A DNA stretch of 64,000 bases from Poriferisodalis sp965208485 (GTDB lineage Bacteria > Actinomycetota > Acidimicrobiia > Acidimicrobiales > Poriferisodalaceae). A program made the position numbers and the translations under genes. Shown one piece after another: positions 17,778 through 25,593 of the stretch. The first letter of the stretch is position 1. Each line of letters begins with the position of its first letter. The DNA lies in contig NZ_OZ242344.1 in assembly GCF_965208485.1 (NCBI RefSeq), positions 3,100,001 to 3,164,000 on the forward strand, read 5' to 3'. The notes beneath the pieces are model-generated. The model was not told where the DNA came from, did not search any database, and saw only the letters and a list, made by a program, of their open reading frames with translations.

Positions 17778-19315
17778 GCGTCCGCTGGGAAAGGCTGTTC
17801 GGCGAACCCTCGTCGTTTGCCTTGAAGATTGCATTTCATCATGACCCCGATGAGGGCGTGGCAGCGTCGCCCGAGATGGCTGCGAGCTGGGGAGCGTTTC
17901 AAATCTGGGTCCGCGATGTGAACTTGTGCGCCCATGTGGACGAAGGCGAGACGCTGCAGTTTTGCCACTGGTATCTCCTGCCTCTGCTCGAATGGCTGAC
18001 TGAGAATTGGGACGCTTTGCTGCACGAGGAACGGCATCCCACAGCAATACGGCCTGCCACTACTGCGGCGGAAGTCGGCAGCATCGCATCGGCGCTGAGT
18101 CTCAGCTCAACCGGATTCCGGGGTGAACTGGCCACACAGGAGGCATGTTTCGCCTGGCAGCAACGACATGCCCTGCGAACAGCTCGCAATGGCGGCATCT
18201 TCCCCGATGTGTATCTCCGGCGCTTCAGGAACCAAGTCGAAGTCTCATGGAAGGCCAGCCAACTCGCCGGCGCTGAAGGCGTCGGCTTCACGGCGACCGA
18301 GGGGGTTGTGCGCGACGAACTGGACGCAGTTGCAGCCGCACTGCACGACATGCTCGAAAGCGCTTCTGAGTGGCTCTACGCCCAAGTGCCCGAGTCGCAG
18401 CGATGCGAGTCGCTCGTCAAGTCCGTCCGGGCACTGCGACAGCCGAAGCGATCTGAGGAGCGAGCTGCGTGGCTTGCGGGGTTCGGTGACGTGCGGAAGG
18501 AGATGGTCACGCGTTGGCGCGCTCTGCGTGACCGAATCGGCGACTTGGGATCGTCGCACGCCGTCGACGCTGTGTTCGGCCGCAGGGCTTCGAACGGGAT
18601 TGTGCTGGAAGGGTCCCTAGCACCTCTCCTTTTTGGGTCCGCAAGTCCGACGATCACTGAAGACGACGCTGTGTCCTTGGCGACACTGCTGCTTGAGTCC
18701 TACGAGGAATCGCCCGACGATGGTCTCGCCGATTTGGTGTGCGACGAACCGATCGACGTAACGCAGCGTCCTTGGCAGCAGGGGTACGACCTCGCCGAGG
18801 AACTGCTCGACGAACTCGGGAGTGAGTTCGCTGCCTCAAGCTCAAGTCTGAACGCATGGTTGGCGGATTGGCGCATTCGGGTGGGCGAGATCACTCTCGA
18901 CGATCCGGAATTGCGAGCCGTGTCCTTCGTCAGTGCCCACCACGCCCCTCGGATCGTGGTGAACCGAAGCCACTGGTCAGCACGTATGCCGCAAGCGAGG
19001 CGATTCACGCTGGCCCACGAGCTCTGTCACCTGCTTCACGACCGTTCGGTCGGGGCGAGTTTGGCGGTTGCCAGTGGCCCTTGGGCCCCACTCTCGATCG
19101 AACAGCGTGCGAACGCCTTTGCTGCGTGGCTCCTGATGCCGCCGGACCGGCTGGATTCTGCGATTGCGTGGGCAGGGAGCCCAATCGACACGCCTGAGGG
19201 CCTCGGTGAGGTGGCCGCCCAGCTCGAAGTAAGCAAGATCGCGCTGCTAGAGCACTTGCACAACGTGGGACGCCTCCGCGAGGAAGACCGACACAGGCTG
19301 CGCCTAGATCTCTGA
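17774..19315 (+). CDS. ImmA/IrrE family metallo-endopeptidase
   Basis: A 513-aa soluble protein. The C-terminal third has the ImmA/IrrE (COG2856) signature: RRFTLAHELCHLLHD with the zinc motif HELCH at residues 415-419, then QRANAFAAWLLMPP, where an Asn replaces the usual Glu context (EANAFAAxLLMP). The first 320 residues match nothing I recognise and are rich in Trp and acidic patches. Family members cleave XRE-type repressors or act in stress and phage-related switches. The XRE domain usually fused or adjacent is absent here. It is coupled by ATGA to the small basic protein upstream, forming a two-gene unit. Confidence 0.8.
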   Translation: MSVRWERLFGEPSSFALKIAFHHDPDEGVAASPEMAASWGAFQIWVRDVNLCAHVDEGETLQFCHWYLLPLLEWLTENWDALLHEERHPTAIRPATTAAEVGSIASALSLSSTGFRGELATQEACFAWQQRHALRTARNGGIFPDVYLRRFRNQVEVSWKASQLAGAEGVGFTATEGVVRDELDAVAAALHDMLESASEWLYAQVPESQRCESLVKSVRALRQPKRSEERAAWLAGFGDVRKEMVTRWRALRDRIGDLGSSHAVDAVFGRRASNGIVLEGSLAPLLFGSASPTITEDDAVSLATLLLESYEESPDDGLADLVCDEPIDVTQRPWQQGYDLAEELLDELGSEFAASSSSLNAWLADWRIRVGEITLDDPELRAVSFVSAHHAPRIVVNRSHWSARMPQARRFTLAHELCHLLHDRSVGASLAVASGPWAPLSIEQRANAFAAWLLMPPDRLDSAIAWAGSPIDTPEGLGEVAAQLEVSKIALLEHLHNVGRLREEDRHRLRLDL

Positions 19316-19480
19316 ACGCGCTTGGGTTTCTGGCGAATTCGTTGGACCGCAGCGCGAGCCCACAAGCGGCGCAGACGTCCCGGTGTGAATCACTGCATTC
19401 ATCACATGGTTGCGGCGGGTCGGGCACGGGCCGAGTTCAAACGGACTCTGGATGCTCCACCCCTCCCGCTGACGCACTGT

Positions 19481-19675
19481 CTTGACGTGCAGCTGTCGCT
19501 GCTGGAAGACCAGCAGGCGAATACTCCTGCAGGGCTTGTGTACCTGCCGGATTTCCTGTCGCCAGAGGAGGAAGCCGGGCTGACCGACTGCATTCTTGCG
19601 GGCGAGTGGCCCGATGAAGAGACTCCGGACCCGGCCCACAAGGAGCCGGACGATGCCGGACGATGCTCGTGGTGA
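19481..19675 (+). pseudogene. AlkB-like dioxygenase N-terminal fragment
   Basis: The frame contains LSLLEDQQANTPAGLVYLPDF followed by LSPEEEAGL, which resembles the N-terminus of AlkB-type 2OG-Fe(II) oxygenases. It ends at 19675 before any of the HxD...H iron-binding motif. The upstream codons of the same frame look non-coding. Probably a relic. Confidence 0.5.
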
Positions 19676-19777
19676 TCTACAGGTTCAGGCTCAGTCGTTC
19701 AACGCCATCTCGAGCAGGTAGACGAGACCGACGTCAGCTACTCGCTGTCCATGGTGGACGGGTAGCAGTACGGCAGG

Positions 19778-20110
19778 TCATGACGATAGCCCATGAAGCG
19801 GTCGAGCTCGTTGCGCAGCGGCGCCGGTGATGGCCGAGCCGAGGCCGCCGAGGTCGAGCGCCAGACGGGCATGGGAGTGCGGCCGTTCTTGTTGCGGGGC
19901 GGGCTCGGTCGTGTCGGGCCCGGTGGCGCATGCTCGGCGTGCGGCCGCGAGTGCGAAGGCAGTGAGGGCCAGCACCGCCATGATGAGCATGGAGTTGGCG
20001 AGATCGGGCAGCGGCACAGGGCTCATGCAGGACATGACGTATTCGGCAAGCGACTCGTCGGTCTGCTCGCACCACCAATCGTAGAGGCGAGAACGATCTT
20101 GTTCAGACAC
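19778..20110 (-). CDS. Small membrane protein of the SEQDRSRLY family, member 1
   Basis: It starts at GTG 20110 with SEQDRSRLYDWWCEQTDESL and AEYVMSCMSPVPLPDL, the N-terminal signature shared with the products at 20308 and 21869. A hydrophobic helix follows (MLIMAVLALTAFALAA), then a Pro/His-rich tail with no coiled coil. The family is not known to me. The C-terminal part is unlike the other members and may be degenerate. Confidence 0.5.
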   Translation of the reverse strand: MSEQDRSRLYDWWCEQTDESLAEYVMSCMSPVPLPDLANSMLIMAVLALTAFALAAARRACATGPDTTEPAPQQERPHSHARLALDLGGLGSAITGAAAQRARPLHGLSS

Positions 20111-20307
20111 AGCGGATTCCGTTTCCCAGCGATCCGCAGCGCACAGTCGACAGCGCCTCTCGACCCGCAAAATGAATTTGCCTGGCCAATCGATTCCTCT
20201 ACAGGATTGGTCTGGCAATCATCCAGATGATCTGAAATTCATTTGGGCAGCTGGACCGTGGTGCTCTACGGTGCCCGGCAATCCACTGCCGGCATCGGGA
20301 GGTCGCC

Positions 20308-20871
20308 GTGTCTGAAGAAGATCGTTCTCGCCTCTACGCTTGGCTGCGTGAGCAGACCGACGAGCCGCTGGCGGAGTACCTGATGTCGTGCCTGCCGGTT
20401 GCGCCGCTGGCAGACCTGGTGACCAAGCGGCACCTCGAAGCCGTGCTCTCAGCAGAGTTCTCCGCGTTCGAGCTGAGAATGGCCGCGCAGCGTGAAGCCG
20501 ATCGGGAGGCAATGGCGGTGCAGCGCGAGGCCGATCGGGAGGCAATGGCGGTGCAGCGCGAGGCCGATCGCAAGGAAGCGACTGCGCACCGGGAGGCAAT
20601 GGCGGTGCAGCGCGAGGCCGATCGCAAGGAAGCGACTGCGCACCGGGAGGCAATGGCGGTGCAGCGCGAGGCCGATCGCAAGGAAGCGACTGCGCACCGG
20701 GAGGCAATGGCGGTGCAGCGCGAGGCCGATCGCAAGGAAGCGACTGCGCACCGGGAGGCGGACCGCACGACCTTGGACCGGCGGCTGCGGCGAATCGCCA
20801 TTGCACTGCCCTTCGAGATCGTGGCAGCGCTCGCAGCAGTCGTCGCTGTCACGGAGTGGCTGCGAGGCTGA
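20308..20871 (+). CDS. SEQDRSRLY-family coiled-coil membrane protein with 18-aa repeats
   Basis: 187 aa from GTG 20308, preceded by GGGAGGTC. The N-terminus SEEDRSRLYAWLREQTDEPL and AEYLMSCLPVAPLADL is the family signature. A charged helical region follows, made of EADREAMAVQR and EADRKEATAHREAMAVQR units (54-bp DNA repeats), predicted to form a long coiled coil. One C-terminal membrane helix (ALPFEIVAALAAVVAVTEWL) ends the protein. This layout (conserved head, rod, membrane anchor) suggests an oligomeric membrane-bound rod. It is transcribed away from member 1, with 197 bp between. The function is unknown. Confidence 0.65.
   Translation: MSEEDRSRLYAWLREQTDEPLAEYLMSCLPVAPLADLVTKRHLEAVLSAEFSAFELRMAAQREADREAMAVQREADREAMAVQREADRKEATAHREAMAVQREADRKEATAHREAMAVQREADRKEATAHREAMAVQREADRKEATAHREADRTTLDRRLRRIAIALPFEIVAALAAVVAVTEWLRG
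20494..20763 (+). repeat. 54-bp minisatellite in the coiled-coil gene
   Basis: Two 33-bp units are followed by three full and one partial 54-bp unit beginning GAGGCCGATCGCAAGGAAGC. The units are almost identical, so copy number is probably variable. Confidence 0.85.
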
Positions 20872-20932
20872 GGGACTGGCCGGCCTTTCTGAGCAATGCA
20901 CGCAGCGATGGCACCGTCGGCCCTTGGAGTGT

Positions 20933-21346
20933 CTACGGCGCTTCGAACGGGTTGATGGTGTTCGCCCCGGTCGGCTCGAAATGGCGGGTGTTGCGCGTCA
21001 CGACAGTGAGGCCGTGCTCGAGTGCTGTGGCGGCTATCAAGAGGTCGGCACTGGTGTGGCCGAGCCGCTGTGAGAGTTGGCCCCAGCGGCGGGCGGTGCC
21101 GGTGTCGACGGCAAGCACGCGGTCGCCGTACCACGTGAGGATCTTGTCGAGCCAGTCGGCGAGTTCGCGGGCGAATGCCGGGTCGCGATCTCGCTGGCGT
21201 GTGATGCCGCGCTCGATCTCGCCGATGGTCACGACGCTGAGATGCAAGTCGGCGGTGCGCTGGACCTCCAGCCAACGGACAACCGATGGATTCCGATCAC
21301 GACGACGCAGCGCTGAGAGGACGTCGGTGTCCAGCAGGAGGCTCAC
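20933..21346 (-). CDS. vapC: VapC-type PIN-domain toxin
   Basis: 137 aa, a PIN-domain ribonuclease. The acidic residues expected for the active site are in LLLDTDVLSAL, VVTIGEIERG and SADLLIAATA, followed by VTRNTRHF. It starts at GTG 21346, and the GTGA overlaps the stop of the antitoxin gene, as is usual for translational coupling. It presumably cleaves RNA when not bound by its antitoxin. Confidence 0.85.
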   Translation of the reverse strand: MSLLLDTDVLSALRRRDRNPSVVRWLEVQRTADLHLSVVTIGEIERGITRQRDRDPAFARELADWLDKILTWYGDRVLAVDTGTARRWGQLSQRLGHTSADLLIAATALEHGLTVVTRNTRHFEPTGANTINPFEAP

Positions 21347-21609
21347 AGCTCGGCATCTCTGGGAGCCAGCTCGAGACGCTCGAATTCGCCGTCGTCGGTC
21401 GGCATGGCGGCAAGCAGTCGGCCCAGCGTCGGCGCGGCTGCGCTGTCCAGCCGGCACAGCCGCTCGAACTCGTCGACCGCAACCACCACGACCACGGGCT
21501 GGCCTCGCCGCGTCACACGCTGGGGTTCGCCTCCCAGCGCTGCATCGACAACGGCGCTGAACCGGTTCTTGGCATCTTGCAATTGCCACGCCTGCGTTGC
21601 GTCGGCCAC
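21343..21609 (-). CDS. Phd/YefM-type antitoxin
   Basis: 88 aa, starting at GTG 21609. The N-terminus WQLQDAKNRFSAVVDAAL and TRRGQPVVVVVAVDEFERL is the Phd/YefM DNA-binding fold. The Asp/Glu-rich tail would bind the VapC encoded next. A palindrome lies 33 bp upstream of the start and is a likely autoregulatory operator. Confidence 0.85.
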   Translation of the reverse strand: MADATQAWQLQDAKNRFSAVVDAALGGEPQRVTRRGQPVVVVVAVDEFERLCRLDSAAAPTLGRLLAAMPTDDGEFERLELAPRDAEL

Positions 21610-21641
21610 GACAGTCTCCGAGTGCTCTGGGCTGTTTTCAG

Positions 21642-21658
21642 CTAGACGGACAGTCTAG
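21642..21658. promoter_or_regulatory. Probable operator of the vapC pair
   Basis: CTAGACggacaGTCTAG is a perfect 6-bp inverted repeat with a 5-bp spacer, upstream of the antitoxin start. It resembles the palindrome before the second pair at 22279. Phd-type antitoxins bind such sites. Confidence 0.55.
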
Positions 21659-21868
21659 CCAGATGACGTGTTGACAGACCGCGCCGGGGCGTTACGCGAC
21701 TCGAGTGACACAACTTGCGCTGTGATTTGGATTGCAAATTACCTCTCGGCCGGCAGGGCGTCGTTGCGGCGGTCGCCGGAATCGAGCAGGCAGTCGGTCT
21801 GGAGCACCCAGCGACGCCTCTCGATCACCTTCCGCGCCATCGCCCGCCCCGAGCCAGCACCAGCGTGT

Positions 21869-22207
21869 TCAGCTGATCACGCCGGCAGCGCCCAGCCAGA
21901 TCGGCACCACGGCCGCCAGACCGATGCCGGCAAGCCAGTAGTGGCGAACCCGGCTCACTCGGCGATCTTCGTCACGATCTGACTTGAACTGGGTCGCCAG
22001 GAGGTCGACCTTGGCATCGAGGTTGACGACCCTTGCGTCGATCTGGGCGAGCCTGGCGTCGACGCGCGCCACGTCGTCCTCGACTTCGCGCAGGTCGTCC
22101 TTGGCGGCGAGATCGGGCAGCGGCACAGGACTCAGGCAAGACATGAGGTATTCGGCGAGCTACTCGCACCACCAAGCGTAGAGGCGAGAACGATCTTGTT
22201 CAGACAA
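21869..22207 (-). pseudogene. SEQDRSRLY-family member 3, interrupted by a stop
   Basis: From TTG 22207 the frame reads LSEQDRSRLYAWWCE, then an in-frame TAG where the family has QTDE, then LAEYLMSCLSPVPLPDL. A small deletion removing the QTDE codons created the stop. Downstream, the coiled coil (heptad-like VARVDARLAQIDARVVNLDA), FKSDRDEDRR and the terminal membrane helix are intact. Translation restarting at ATG 22144 would give 91 residues without the conserved head. Confidence 0.65.
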
Positions 22208-22278
22208 GGCGGGTTCCCTTCGGTAGCGGCCCGCTGCGGACAGTAGAGAGCGTCTCAGCAGCTCGTGCCGCAAGGCCA

Positions 22279-22299
22279 ACTAGTCTAATATGGACTAGT
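22279..22299. promoter_or_regulatory. Probable operator/promoter of the second TA pair
   Basis: ACTAGTCtaatatgGACTAGT is an inverted repeat that ends just before the GTG start at 22302. The AT-rich centre could be the -10 element, so bound antitoxin would block transcription. Confidence 0.5.
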
Positions 22300-22301
22300 T
22301 C

Positions 22302-22655
22302 GTGTTGGGCGACTGGCTGCAGCGGGGTGTTGTGTCGGCGGAAGCGACGGAGTCTCACCGCATCTGGACGGTGGCCGAGGCGAAGGCCCGCCTGTCTCAC
22401 ATTCTGCGCTGCGCGGAAGAGGACGGGCCCCAGCGCATCGGCACGCGCAGGACGTTCGTGGTGGTTCCCGAGCATGTCTGGCAGGAACGAGCCGAGCCTG
22501 ACGTGCATGTCGGCCGCTGGCTCGTCGAGAACATGCCGCGGGGCTACGAGCTCGAACTCCCCGATCGCCGCTCGATTCGGCCGATCCCGTTCTTCGACCA
22601 CGGCGCCGATGATGCTGGCGAATCTGCTGGTCGGCGCGGCAGCGACATCTCGTGA
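22302..22655 (+). CDS. Antitoxin of a VapC pair (Phd/YefM-like)
   Basis: 117 aa from GTG 22302. The segment IWTVAEAKARLSHILRCAEE, followed by GTRRTFVVVPEHVWQE, has the Phd/YefM pattern. The C-terminal 50 residues (LVENMPRGYELELPDRRS) would contact the toxin. Its TGA overlaps the GTG of vapC (GTGA). Confidence 0.8.
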   Translation: MLGDWLQRGVVSAEATESHRIWTVAEAKARLSHILRCAEEDGPQRIGTRRTFVVVPEHVWQERAEPDVHVGRWLVENMPRGYELELPDRRSIRPIPFFDHGADDAGESAGRRGSDIS

Positions 22656-23101
22656 ACGGCATTTTGCTCGACACCAACGTCGTCTCCGAGACGGTCCGGC
22701 GCGAACCCGACGCCAACGTGGTGGCATTCCTGTCGAGCGAGCCGAACCTGTGGCTGTCGGTGATCGTGCTGCATGAGCTCGAGTACGGCATCGGGCTCAT
22801 GGCGCCGGGCCGACGCCGCGACGCGATCGCCAGCGCCGTCAGATCGATAGCGTCGGCGGTGCGCCGTATCGTGCCCGTGGGCCCCGCCGAGGCAGAATAC
22901 GCCGCGGAATTGCGGGCCAATGCCCGGCGCGCCGGTCGCACCCTGGAGTTGGGCGATGCGCTCATAGCCGCCACCGCTGGCGTGCGACGCCTTGGGCTGG
23001 CCACCCGCAACGTGTCCGACTTCGAAGGCCTCGACCTGCGGTTGATCGACCCCTGGGAGCACATGGGCGATGCGCCGGCAGCCGTGCCGGCCGACGGCTA
23101 G
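22652..23101 (+). CDS. vapC: VapC-type PIN-domain toxin
   Basis: 149 aa, PIN domain. ILLDTNVVSETVRR, VIVLHELEYGI and ELGDALIAATA carry the acidic residues, with LATRNVSDFEG at the end. It is coupled to the upstream antitoxin by a 4-bp overlap. Compared with the other VapC in the window it is only distantly similar, so the two pairs are separate acquisitions. Confidence 0.87.
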   Translation: MNGILLDTNVVSETVRREPDANVVAFLSSEPNLWLSVIVLHELEYGIGLMAPGRRRDAIASAVRSIASAVRRIVPVGPAEAEYAAELRANARRAGRTLELGDALIAATAGVRRLGLATRNVSDFEGLDLRLIDPWEHMGDAPAAVPADG

Positions 23102-23103
23102 TG

Positions 23104-23174
23104 TGTATGCGTACAGTTACACCGAGACTGATTGTATGCGTTCGGTGACTTCTGGATCGATGTAAGCGTACAGT
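23104..23174. promoter_or_regulatory. Three direct repeats, probable hipBA operator
   Basis: TGTATGCGTACAGT (23104), TGTATGCGTTCGGT (23133) and TGTAAGCGTACAGT (23161) recur every 28-29 bp, close to whole turns of the helix and on one DNA face. They fill the gap before the XRE gene, so they are likely HipB binding sites. Confidence 0.65.
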
Positions 23175-23196
23175 GGCATATCGGTACACTGACGGC

Positions 23197-23469
23197 ATGA
23201 CCACCTTGGCCGCTCTTGTGGTGCGAACGCCGGGATCGTTGGCGAATGCTGTCGCGGATCGCCGGGGACAACTGGAACTGACGCAGCAAGCACTCGCCGA
23301 CGCAGCTGGGGTGTCACGCAAGCTGGTGTGCGACGCCGAGGCCGGCAAGCTGACCATGCAGCTCGACGGCCTGGTGAAGATCTGCACGGCGCTCGGCTGC
23401 GAGCTCGTCGTGCGTGAGGTCGACCCGGCACGGCTGAGCTACAGCGACGTAGTGGCACCGCTGGAATGA
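23197..23469 (+). CDS. hipB: HipB-like XRE antitoxin/repressor
   Basis: 90 aa from ATG 23197. The helix-turn-helix LTQQALADAAGVSRKLVCDA is followed by GKLTMQLDGLVKICTALGCE, the standard HipB/XRE layout. It overlaps hipA by ATGA. It should repress the operon by binding the repeats upstream and restrain HipA. Confidence 0.88.
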   Translation: MTTLAALVVRTPGSLANAVADRRGQLELTQQALADAAGVSRKLVCDAEAGKLTMQLDGLVKICTALGCELVVREVDPARLSYSDVVAPLE

Positions 23470-24773
23470 CGCCTGCCGAGCTGCGCGTACGAGTCGGCGG
23501 CGAGCCTGCTGCCGTGGTCGTGCGAAGGATCGACGGGCTCCTCTTGTCGTACGACGCCCACTATGTGGCGTGGGCCAATGCCGTGCCGCTGTCGCTGTCG
23601 CTGCCGTTGAGCGTTCGACCGCATTCCGGGCCGGTTGTCGAGAGGTGGCTCGACGGGCTGCTGCCGGATCGAGCCGTCGAGCGTGAGGAATGGCGCCGGC
23701 ACGTCGGGGCGGTCTCGAGCGATCCGTTTGACTTGCTCAGCACGCCGATTGGCAGCGAATGCGCTGGCGCCGTCCAGTTCGAGAGGGAGGGCGCCGGCAC
23801 GCAACCCAGCGATGAGTCGGCTCACAGGTCCGCTTTGGAGTTCATTTCGGAATCTGACCTCAGCGCGGTGCTGGCTGAGATGAGCGAAGGAGCACTGCTC
23901 GGTGGTTGGCGCGACGATCCGCTGGCCAGCTTCAGCCTCGCAGGCACGATGCCGAAACTTGCCTTGCGGCGCAGCGAGCGGCGATGGCACAAGGCGATCG
24001 GCGACGAGCCCACCACGCACATACTCAAGCCGTCGCTGCGCCTGTACCCCGGCCAGGCGATCGGCGAGCACCTCGCGCTCGCAACCGCACGACGGCTGGG
24101 AATCGAAGCGGTCCGTACCGATGTCGCCTTCGTCGGTGGCGTCGAGACGCTGGTCGTGGAGCGCTTCGACCGTTCCCCCCTCCCCACCGGCGGCGCTGCC
24201 ATTGCGCGTGTGCATCAAGAGGACCTCTGCCAAGCGTTCGGGCGTTCACCTGCTCAGAGATTCGAGCGAGACGGCGGTCCGGGGGCGGGCGACGTCGCTC
24301 GACTCCTGGCGACGCACAGCACCGACAGCGGAACCGATCTTCGGACATGGTTCACACGACTCGTGTACTGCTGGTTCATCGTGGCGAACGACGCTCATGC
24401 CAAGAATCACGCTCTGCTGCACCTTCCCGGCGCCGTCTGTCGGCTGGCGCCCATGTATGACACGGCGTCGTGGCTGCCGTACACCGATGTCGCAGCCAGT
24501 GAGGTTCACCTTGCTATGGCACTGGGCGACGGCTACCACGTCGGCGAGGGCGCCCGAATCGACGACTGGCAGCAGTTCGCACGCGCCACTGGCGTTGACC
24601 CCCAATGGGCCGCCAGCGAGGTTCTTCGCATTGCCCGAGACACCCCCGCCCACCTCCAAGCCGAGATGGACGCCTTGGGGGCCGCAGCGAGGTCGAGCGG
24701 CACGGCGACACGCCTCCTTGCTGCGATCATCCGTCGAAGCGAATCCGTCTTGGCGGACGTGGCCGGCCAGTAG
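23466..24773 (+). CDS. hipA: HipA-like serine/threonine kinase toxin
   Basis: 435 aa, the normal HipA length. The phosphate-binding loop FSLAGTMPKLAL, the catalytic IVANDAHAKNHAL and the metal-binding PMYDTASW occur in the expected order. HipA kinases phosphorylate a translation factor such as glutamyl-tRNA synthetase and cause growth arrest. The substrate here is unknown. It is cotranscribed with the HipB-like gene. Confidence 0.9.
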   Translation: MTPAELRVRVGGEPAAVVVRRIDGLLLSYDAHYVAWANAVPLSLSLPLSVRPHSGPVVERWLDGLLPDRAVEREEWRRHVGAVSSDPFDLLSTPIGSECAGAVQFEREGAGTQPSDESAHRSALEFISESDLSAVLAEMSEGALLGGWRDDPLASFSLAGTMPKLALRRSERRWHKAIGDEPTTHILKPSLRLYPGQAIGEHLALATARRLGIEAVRTDVAFVGGVETLVVERFDRSPLPTGGAAIARVHQEDLCQAFGRSPAQRFERDGGPGAGDVARLLATHSTDSGTDLRTWFTRLVYCWFIVANDAHAKNHALLHLPGAVCRLAPMYDTASWLPYTDVAASEVHLAMALGDGYHVGEGARIDDWQQFARATGVDPQWAASEVLRIARDTPAHLQAEMDALGAAARSSGTATRLLAAIIRRSESVLADVAGQ

Positions 24774-24787
24774 GCCGTTCGCACCGG

Positions 24788-24987
24788 TCAGCTGATCACG
24801 CCGGCAGCGCCGAGCCAGATCGAAACCAGAGCCGAAAGACTGATGCCGGCAAGCCAGTAATGGCGAACCCGGTTCGTTCGGCGATCTTCGTCACGATCTG
24901 ACTTGAACTGGGTCGCCAGGAGGTCGACCTTGGTATCGACCTGGGCGACCTTGACGTCGAGCTGGGCAACCTTGGTATCGACTTCGG
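24788..24987 (-). pseudogene. SEQDRSRLY-family C-terminal fragment, member 4
   Basis: The minus strand gives VDTKVAQLDVKVAQVDTKVD, then LLATQFKSDRDEDRR and a C-terminal helix (HYWLAGISLSALVSIWLGAA), nearly the same as member 3. At about 24987 it is fused to a cadherin-like fragment on the other strand, so the conserved N-terminal head is gone. Confidence 0.65.
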
Positions 24988-25243
24988 GACCTTCGACCAG
25001 GGGACCAGGGACTACTCGGCGACGGTGGCCGCCACCGTGAGTTCCGCCACGCTCACCTACGCAGCGTTTGATGAGGAAGCCGACGTAGTCATCTCGCCCG
25101 CCGACGCCGACCTTGGCGCCGACGGCCACCAAGTCGCCCTTGCGGAGGGCGCCAACACCATCACGGCAACGGTGACGGCACCCGATGGCACGGTCACGGT
25201 GTACACCGTCACCGTCGAGCGAGCCGCCGCGCTCAACAGCTGA
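24986..25243 (+). pseudogene. Cadherin-like domain fragment
   Basis: The frame FGTFDQGTRDYSATVAATVS to VTVERAAALNS is one complete PF12733-type sandwich, closely related to the last such domain of the giant proteins (FGMFDQGTRDYSATVAATVS). It has no start and no signal peptide. It is another scattered module of that gene family, 8 kb from the nearest intact copy. Confidence 0.65.
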
Positions 25244-25422
25244 TGCGGCGGCCGCACCATCAGCCGACGCCGGCCGACTCTTTGGCCGCCTACGGCTGAT
25301 CGGCGATGAGCCGAGACGTCACACTGCATGCCTCCGTCTGGCACCTGCTGCGAAAGTGCACAAGCAGATCGCCGCCCCGGCCGTGACCCGACAACCCGAG
25401 TCGCTGCCGAGCCGGGGTGATT

Positions 25423-25523
25423 CGTGCGGTGCTGGCATCAGGATTCGGCGTGCTGGAATCGTCGCTATCGTGGAACGTGTGTGTCGATTTCGGCGTGTTC
25501 AGATCGGCGTAGCGTTGCCGGGT
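25423..25523 (+). promoter_or_regulatory. Upstream block shared with the RCC1 gene
   Basis: The 350 bp between 25244 and 25593 hold no gene. The central 100 bp (GGTGCTGGCATCAGGATTCG onward, with TATCGTGGAACGTGTGTGTC) recur inverted at 47940-48041 before the related membrane protein. Conservation outside coding sequence suggests a common promoter or regulator site. A short GGTCGTTGCx repeat (three units) follows at about 25540-25570. Confidence 0.5.
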
Positions 25524-25593
25524 GCTGGTATGGGCGGGCAGGTCGTTGCAGGTCGTTGCGGGTCGTTGACGGCGCCGCGTTGATGAGGCGTTC

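Noticed and set aside
21744..21845. Small minus-strand frame (MARKVIERRRWVLQTDCLLD...)
   Set aside because: About 33 codons with no ribosome site or family match. It may be a gene end, but there is not enough to call it.
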